From: JAJFKB01 sp965230515
Lineage (GTDB): Bacteria > Pseudomonadota > Gammaproteobacteria > Pseudomonadales > IMCC2047
Length of the DNA stretch: 64,000 nucleotides
Assembly: GCA_965230515.1 (NCBI GenBank)
Contig: OZ246007.1
Coordinates: forward strand, 62,001 to 126,000
Direction: 5' to 3'
Positions within the stretch are counted from its first letter, which is position 1. The number at the start of each line of letters is the position of its first letter. Positions 59,914 through 64,000 of this stretch are shown here, in pieces. The position numbers and the translations under genes are program-made. The notes beneath the pieces were generated by a model, which was not told the DNA's origin, ran no database searches, and worked only from the letters and a program-made list of their open reading frames with translations.

Positions 59914-60963
59914 ATGAGCTACTTCAGTAAAAAAAACCTAATACGGATGTCGTTTCTGCTGATCTCTATCATTATTGCATCGGGATATAGTTATTCCCGT
60001 TATCTCAGAACCGCTAGTTACGCTGGTCCTGACCCGGTTGTTATTGAACTGCTGCCCGGAGCAACCTTTGCCCAGCTGACTGGAAAGCTGGAGCGAAATG
60101 GTCTCATAAAACACCCATCCTGGTTAACGCTTTATGCGGTAATCACTTCCCAGGCAACCCGGGTAAAAGCCGGTGAGTATCTTGTCCAACCCGGTATCTC
60201 TCCGTTGGGCTTGCTGGAGCTGTTTACCAAAGGTGAAGTAATATCTTATCAGGTGACCTTTGTAGAGGGCTGGCGATTTAAAGACCTGCTTAACCAGCTT
60301 GCCCGACAGGAAAAACTGAATCACCTTCTGAGTGGGTTGTCAGAAAGCGAGATCATGCAAAGGCTGGGACAACCGGGTCAGCATCCGGAGGGTCTGTTTT
60401 TTTCGGACAGTTATCAATACGTGTCGGGTACCAGTGATCTTGAAATATTACGCAGGGCTTACCAGAAGATGCAGCAAGTGCTTGATGATGAGTGGCAGCA
60501 GCGTGCTGTGGATTTACCCTATGAGAGTCCTTATGAAGCGCTAATCATGGCATCCATTATAGAAAAAGAAACCGGCGTTGCTGAGGAACGGGCACGAATT
60601 GCCGGAGTGTTTGTCCGTCGTCTGAAAAAGGGAATGCGGCTGCAAACAGATCCGACTGTAATTTACGGTTTGGGTCAGGAATTCAAAGGTAACCTGACGC
60701 GAAAACACTTAAAGCAGCGAACTCCTTATAATACCTATCAAATGAAAGGTTTACCGCCGACACCCATTGCGCTGGTGGGGCGGGAAGCAATTCATGCGGC
60801 GTTGCATCCACATAACGGATCAAGCCTATATTTTGTTGCCAAGGGTGATGGGACACACTTTTTTTCTGATACACTTCAGCAGCATAGTGAGGCGGTACGA
60901 CAGTTTCAGGTGAAGCAACGGACTGATAACTATCGATCAACACCAAAACAACAGGGCAAATAG
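59914..60963 (+). CDS. mltG: Endolytic murein transglycosylase MltG
   Basis: A 349-residue inner-membrane protein. A single N-terminal helix (about 10-28) anchors it, followed by a LysM-like part (about 45-115) and the YceG domain. The catalytic Glu is in MASIIEKETGV, and LQTDPTVIYGLG and NTYQMKGLPPTPI are family blocks. It cuts new glycan strands and may set chain length. It starts three bases after pabC and ends four bases before tmk, so the set is one transcript. Confidence 0.95.
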   Translation: MSYFSKKNLIRMSFLLISIIIASGYSYSRYLRTASYAGPDPVVIELLPGATFAQLTGKLERNGLIKHPSWLTLYAVITSQATRVKAGEYLVQPGISPLGLLELFTKGEVISYQVTFVEGWRFKDLLNQLARQEKLNHLLSGLSESEIMQRLGQPGQHPEGLFFSDSYQYVSGTSDLEILRRAYQKMQQVLDDEWQQRAVDLPYESPYEALIMASIIEKETGVAEERARIAGVFVRRLKKGMRLQTDPTVIYGLGQEFKGNLTRKHLKQRTPYNTYQMKGLPPTPIALVGREAIHAALHPHNGSSLYFVAKGDGTHFFSDTLQQHSEAVRQFQVKQRTDNYRSTPKQQGK

Positions 60964-60967
60964 AGGG

Positions 60968-61627
60968 GTGAGCGCAGCACCGGTGGATGAGCAAAGAGGG
61001 CTTTTTATAACGATTGAGGGTATTGAGGGTGTTGGCAAGTCAACCAATATTGCCTTCATAGAAGATTATCTGAGACGCTCAGGTAAGGCATTATTGGTAA
61101 CCCGCGAGCCCGGTGGTACTGAAATAGCAGAACAGATTCGGAATCTGCTGTTATCGCATCAACAGGAATCACTCTGTGAAGAGTCGGAGTTGTTGCTGGT
61201 TTTTGCGGCGCGTGCCCAACACCTGAATCAACGAATTCTTCCCGCATTACAGCGTGGTGAGTGGGTTTTATGTGACCGGTTTACCGATGCGACTTTTGCC
61301 TATCAGGGAGAGGGGCGAGGCTTGTCTGTTGAAATGATCGCCCGGTTGGAGAGTATGATTCAGGGTGCTTTGCGACCTGATCTGACTTTGATACTGGACG
61401 TGCCGGTGGAGATGGGTTTGTCACGGGTAAGAAAAAGAGGGCAGCTGGATCGGTTTGAGCAGGAAAAATCAGCTTTTTTTGAGAGGGTAAGGCAAGGCTA
61501 TTTGGCGATTGCTGCAAAAGAACCTGAACGCTGTGCTGTTGTTGACGCAAGTCAGCCACTGGAAGCAGTCCAGTCTGATATTCAGGCATTGCTGGACCAA
61601 AGATTGTCCATTTGTGAAGGCCTTTAA
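60968..61627 (+). CDS. tmk: Thymidylate kinase
   Basis: A 219-residue kinase from dTMP to dTDP. The P-loop is IEGIEGVGKSTN, the LID and DR block VTREPGGTEIAEQ, and the DRF motif is in CDRFTDATFAYQGEGRG. It starts at GTG 60968 after AGAGGG. The N-terminus is about 12 residues longer than in E. coli. It is four bases after mltG and three before holB. Confidence 0.96.
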   Translation: MSAAPVDEQRGLFITIEGIEGVGKSTNIAFIEDYLRRSGKALLVTREPGGTEIAEQIRNLLLSHQQESLCEESELLLVFAARAQHLNQRILPALQRGEWVLCDRFTDATFAYQGEGRGLSVEMIARLESMIQGALRPDLTLILDVPVEMGLSRVRKRGQLDRFEQEKSAFFERVRQGYLAIAAKEPERCAVVDASQPLEAVQSDIQALLDQRLSICEGL

Positions 61628-61630
61628 TCG

Positions 61631-62623
61631 ATGCGTGCCGTATATCCGTGGTTAAACAGGGACTGGAAAAAGCTATTGGCTGTGCAGGCCAGTAATAAAA
61701 TGCCACATGCGTTGCTATTATCGGGAAACCAGGGAATAGGTAAAGTAGAGTTGGCGGTGCAATTGGCCGGCTATCTGCTTTGTAACTCACCTACAGCAGC
61801 GTCTGCATGCGGGCAATGCAGCGCTTGTTTTTTATTGAAGGCAGGTACTCACCCGGACTTGATAGAGGTAACGCCCGAGCAAAAAGGCAAGGCTATCAAG
61901 GTCGATCAGGTCAGGGGGATCAACGACTTTATTGCTCAGACTGCGCAGCAGGGAGGACGAAAGGTTGTGTTGCTTTATCCTGCTGATGCATTGAATGTGA
62001 ATGCTGCGAATGCATTGCTTAAAAATCTGGAAGAACCGAGCGGTCATTCGAATTTTATTCTGATCTCCAATCAACCGAGTCGGATTTTGCCAACTATTCG
62101 AAGTCGTTGCCATAGGTTTGAAGTTGCTCAGCCTGTCAGGAAAGAGGCATCAGAATGGTTGTTGGGAAGGTTGAGCGACGAGCAACAAATAGAACTGCTG
62201 CTTGATCTGGCAAATGATGCACCATTAAAAGCGCTTGATATGTCAGAATCAGGATATCTGGAGCAGCGAAAGCTGTTATTTTCAGGTCTGGCAGATATTC
62301 AGAGACATACTCGCCAGCCGCTGGATGTTGCCAAACAGTGGCAGGAGATGGAGAGCTTATTTATTGTTAACTGGATGATCGGCTGTCTTTCGGATTGCGT
62401 AAAGTTCAAACTGACCGGTGATGAGACGATACTGACCAATAAAGATAACAGCACGTTTTTTTTGGCGATCTTTCAGCAACTGTTGTTGAATGAGCTATAT
62501 TTATACATAGATAGGCTGATAGAGTTAAAACAGGCATTGCTCTCGGGCAATAACCCTAATAAACTCCTGATGTTGGAAGATTTATTGATAAACTGGTTGA
62601 AATGCAGTTTTCGAACGGGTTAA
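61631..62623 (+). CDS. holB: DNA polymerase III subunit delta'
   Basis: A 330-residue clamp-loader subunit. SGNQGIGKVELA is the altered P-loop that does not bind ATP in delta'. The zinc Cys are in LLCNSPTAASACGQCSACFLL (spacing 8-2-2). NALLKNLEEPS and the SRC of IRSRCHRF are typical arms of the AAA+ fold. It has the conserved position between tmk and pilZ. Confidence 0.94.
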   Translation: MRAVYPWLNRDWKKLLAVQASNKMPHALLLSGNQGIGKVELAVQLAGYLLCNSPTAASACGQCSACFLLKAGTHPDLIEVTPEQKGKAIKVDQVRGINDFIAQTAQQGGRKVVLLYPADALNVNAANALLKNLEEPSGHSNFILISNQPSRILPTIRSRCHRFEVAQPVRKEASEWLLGRLSDEQQIELLLDLANDAPLKALDMSESGYLEQRKLLFSGLADIQRHTRQPLDVAKQWQEMESLFIVNWMIGCLSDCVKFKLTGDETILTNKDNSTFFLAIFQQLLLNELYLYIDRLIELKQALLSGNNPNKLLMLEDLLINWLKCSFRTG

Positions 62624-62635
62624 AGGGTAAGGTTT

Positions 62636-62983
62636 ATGGCTGATGGTGGGCCACGCAACGGCATATTGTCACTAACGATCAAGGATAAAGCGGTGCTTTA
62701 TGCCGCCTATATGCCCTACATAAAAAACGGCGGACTGTTTATTCCGACTAATAAGAGATATAAATTGGGCGCGGAAGTATTTATGTTGCTGACGCTTATG
62801 GATGAACCTGAAAAACTGCCGGTAGCGGGCAAGGTAGTCTGGGTTACGCCAAGGGGTGCCCAGGGTAGTCGTGCCACTGGCGTTGGTATACAGTTTAATA
62901 ACGAAGATGACACCGTAAGAAGCAAGATTGAAAACTATCTGGCAGGATCACTGGAATCGGATCGCCCCACCTATACGTTGTAG
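62636..62983 (+). CDS. pilZ: Type IV pilus assembly PilZ protein
   Basis: A 115-residue PilZ protein of the pilus type. GILSLTIKDKAVLYAAYMPYIKNGGLFIPT and the later KVVWVTPRGAQGSRATGVGIQF are family blocks. Like Pseudomonas PilZ it lacks the RxxxR motif for cyclic di-GMP; it acts through partners such as PilB and FimX. It lies between holB and tatD, as in Pseudomonas. Its presence implies type IV pili in this organism. Confidence 0.93.
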   Translation: MADGGPRNGILSLTIKDKAVLYAAYMPYIKNGGLFIPTNKRYKLGAEVFMLLTLMDEPEKLPVAGKVVWVTPRGAQGSRATGVGIQFNNEDDTVRSKIENYLAGSLESDRPTYTL

Positions 62984-63034
62984 CCACAAGCCGCTTTAAG
63001 AAGTTATTGTTATAGCCATTCCCGAGAAAACAAG

Positions 63035-63823
63035 ATGTTGGTAGATTCCCATTGTCACCTGGATCGGATTGATCTGTCCGATTATCAGGGGGACCTGAAA
63101 GCGGCGATTGATGCAGCGCATCATGCGGGTGTTACCCGAATGCTGTGTGTAGGTATTAACCTGGAGTGTTTTCCTGAAGTATTGAAGATCGCGCAAGTCT
63201 ATTCCTCAGTGGATGCCTCGGTGGGTGTTCATCCGCTCGAGAAACATGATCGGAGCCTGAGCAGTGCGCAGTTGGTTAAGCTTTCGGCACAACCTCAAGT
63301 GGTCGCGATTGGAGAGACGGGGCTTGATTATTATTATGGAAAAGAGCAACGGAAGGAGCAGTTGGACCGTTTTCAAATGCACCTTGAAGCCGCCAAAACC
63401 TGTTCCAAACCAGTGATCATCCACAGTCGTGATGCGAAGCAGGATACTCTGACTTATCTAAAAAACTATGCGGATTTGGACACGGGTGGAGTAATGCACT
63501 GTTTTACCGAGGACTGGGAAATGGCCAGGCATGCATTGGACTTGAATTTCTATATCTCACTGTCCGGTATTGTCACCTTCAAGAATGCCAGGCAGATCAA
63601 AGAAGTGGCAAAACGCGTTCCGATGGATAGGCTGTTGATAGAAACCGACTCACCCTATCTGGCGCCGGTACCCTATCGTGGCAAGGGTAATCAGCCAAAA
63701 TATGTGATTGAAGTGGCCCGGCATATTGCTGAATTACGGGGGCTGAGTCTCGAACAGGTAGCGGAGGCGACAACGCAAAACTACTACCAGCTTTTTCACC
63801 CGAATTCGAAAAGTTTCGCGTAG
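63035..63823 (+). CDS. TatD family metal-dependent hydrolase (YcfH type)
   Basis: A 262-residue amidohydrolase-fold nuclease. SHCHLDRI binds metal, GETGLDYYY gives the Glu, VIIHSRDA and MHCFTE further His, and IETDSPYLAPVPYRGKGNQPKYV the last Asp and signature. Members are 3' exonucleases for DNA or hydrolases of D-aminoacyl ends. In the usual order it follows pilZ. No strong ribosome site is seen before ATG 63035, but the start matches the family. Confidence 0.94.
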   Translation: MLVDSHCHLDRIDLSDYQGDLKAAIDAAHHAGVTRMLCVGINLECFPEVLKIAQVYSSVDASVGVHPLEKHDRSLSSAQLVKLSAQPQVVAIGETGLDYYYGKEQRKEQLDRFQMHLEAAKTCSKPVIIHSRDAKQDTLTYLKNYADLDTGGVMHCFTEDWEMARHALDLNFYISLSGIVTFKNARQIKEVAKRVPMDRLLIETDSPYLAPVPYRGKGNQPKYVIEVARHIAELRGLSLEQVAEATTQNYYQLFHPNSKSFA

Positions 63824-63841
63824 TGCTTCGGTATTAGACCA

Positions 63842-64000
63842 TTAGTCTTTTAATACCGGGGTATCCTGTTCAAGGTCAAGTTCTTCTCGAGGAGGATCTT
63901 GCTTGGCGAGTGCACCGGATGATGTTTCTCCCCCCATGATCTCCTCAATAAGCGGGTCGTTTTCCCGCTGCTGCTGTGCAGTTAAACTTTCAAGTGTTTC
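63842..64000 (-). CDS. C-terminal end of an unidentified protein, gene continues beyond the window
   Basis: Reading the minus strand, one frame is open from base 64000 to TAA at 63844-63842, giving 53 codons less the stop. The visible end is polar and acidic: it holds QQQRENDPLIEEIMGG and ends DTPVLKD. No domain can be recognised. It converges on the tatD gene with an 18-base gap. Start, length and function lie outside the view. Confidence 0.55.
   Translation of the reverse strand, partial: ETLESLTAQQQRENDPLIEEIMGGETSSGALAKQDPPREELDLEQDTPVLKD

Noticed and set aside
1..64000. CRISPR arrays, tRNA, rRNA, insertion sequences, integrases, toxin-antitoxin pairs or defence genes
   Set aside because: None could be recognised on reading the window; no regularly spaced repeats, transposase motifs or tRNA-like folds were seen.

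Overview
This window looks like a piece of a gammaproteobacterial chromosome. The gene order is that of core chromosomal blocks known from Pseudomonas-like and marine gammaproteobacteria: lol - DUF2062 - comEC - exbB/exbD - lpxK - kdsB - murB - rne - rluC - sppA - maf, and yceD - rpmF - plsX - fabD - fabG - acpP - fabF - pabC - mltG - tmk - holB - pilZ - tatD. As in pseudomonads there is no fabH between plsX and fabD. Lipid A genes, a PilZ pilus protein and outer-membrane lipoprotein export confirm a Gram-negative cell. I see no tRNA, rRNA, insertion sequence, prophage, plasmid origin or CRISPR array. I cannot name the genus.

Layout. (1) 1-12.9 kb is a short-chain carboxylate module: the end of a LuxR-type response regulator (CrbR/ErdR-like), its transporter-like hybrid sensor kinase (CrbS/MxtR-like), DUF485 protein plus acetate symporter ActP, a cNMP/CBS/DUF294 protein with a DnaQ-like exonuclease, propionyl-CoA synthetase (prpE) and, facing it, acetyl-CoA synthetase (acs). 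(2) 13.1-15.8 kb is accessory: two exported proteins, one a matrixin-type zinc protease, then a PilZ-like protein with a small exported partner. (3) 15.9-28.5 kb is the envelope block from lolC/lolD to murB, interrupted by a radical SAM gene, a cysteine-rich exported protein and a PhyH-type dioxygenase. (4) 28.6-38.1 kb holds rne and rluC, divergent around an 836-base intergenic region, then a HAD phosphatase, sppA, a rubredoxin-fused flavodiiron protein, a lipoprotein and maf. (5) 38.2-53.4 kb is a metabolic block set between maf and yceD, which are neighbours in many relatives: nudC, an esterase, the AmmeMemoRadiSam trio with msrA, fadH, cysI-DUF934, metH, nfuA and a methyltransferase. (6) 53.5-63.8 kb is the fatty-acid/phospholipid operon and the mltG-tmk-holB-pilZ-tatD run. 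The window ends inside an unidentified minus-strand gene.

How it works together. Acetate uptake (ActP) and activation (Acs, PrpE) lie next to the two-component system that controls the acetate switch in other gammaproteobacteria. The same inverted repeat, TAGAC-N4-GT(C/A)TA, lies about 84 bases upstream of both yjcH-actP and acs, and I propose it as the response-regulator site. Sulfite reduction (CysI), methionine synthesis (MetH), methionine sulfoxide repair (MsrA) and Fe-S delivery (NfuA) form a loose sulfur theme. A perfect 28-base palindrome sits beside a near-consensus metH promoter in the metH/nfuA gap.

The observations most worth a second look are the shared acetate operator, the flavodiiron protein that has lost metal-site histidines and carries a palindromic operator-like region, the metH/nfuA palindrome, the AmmeMemoRadiSam-msrA cluster, a secreted protein built from two cysteine repeats of identical spacing, and the structured rne-rluC gap with a possible 46-residue gene. 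Most of the window is ordinary core genome. I did not find a clearly new multi-gene defence or mobile system.
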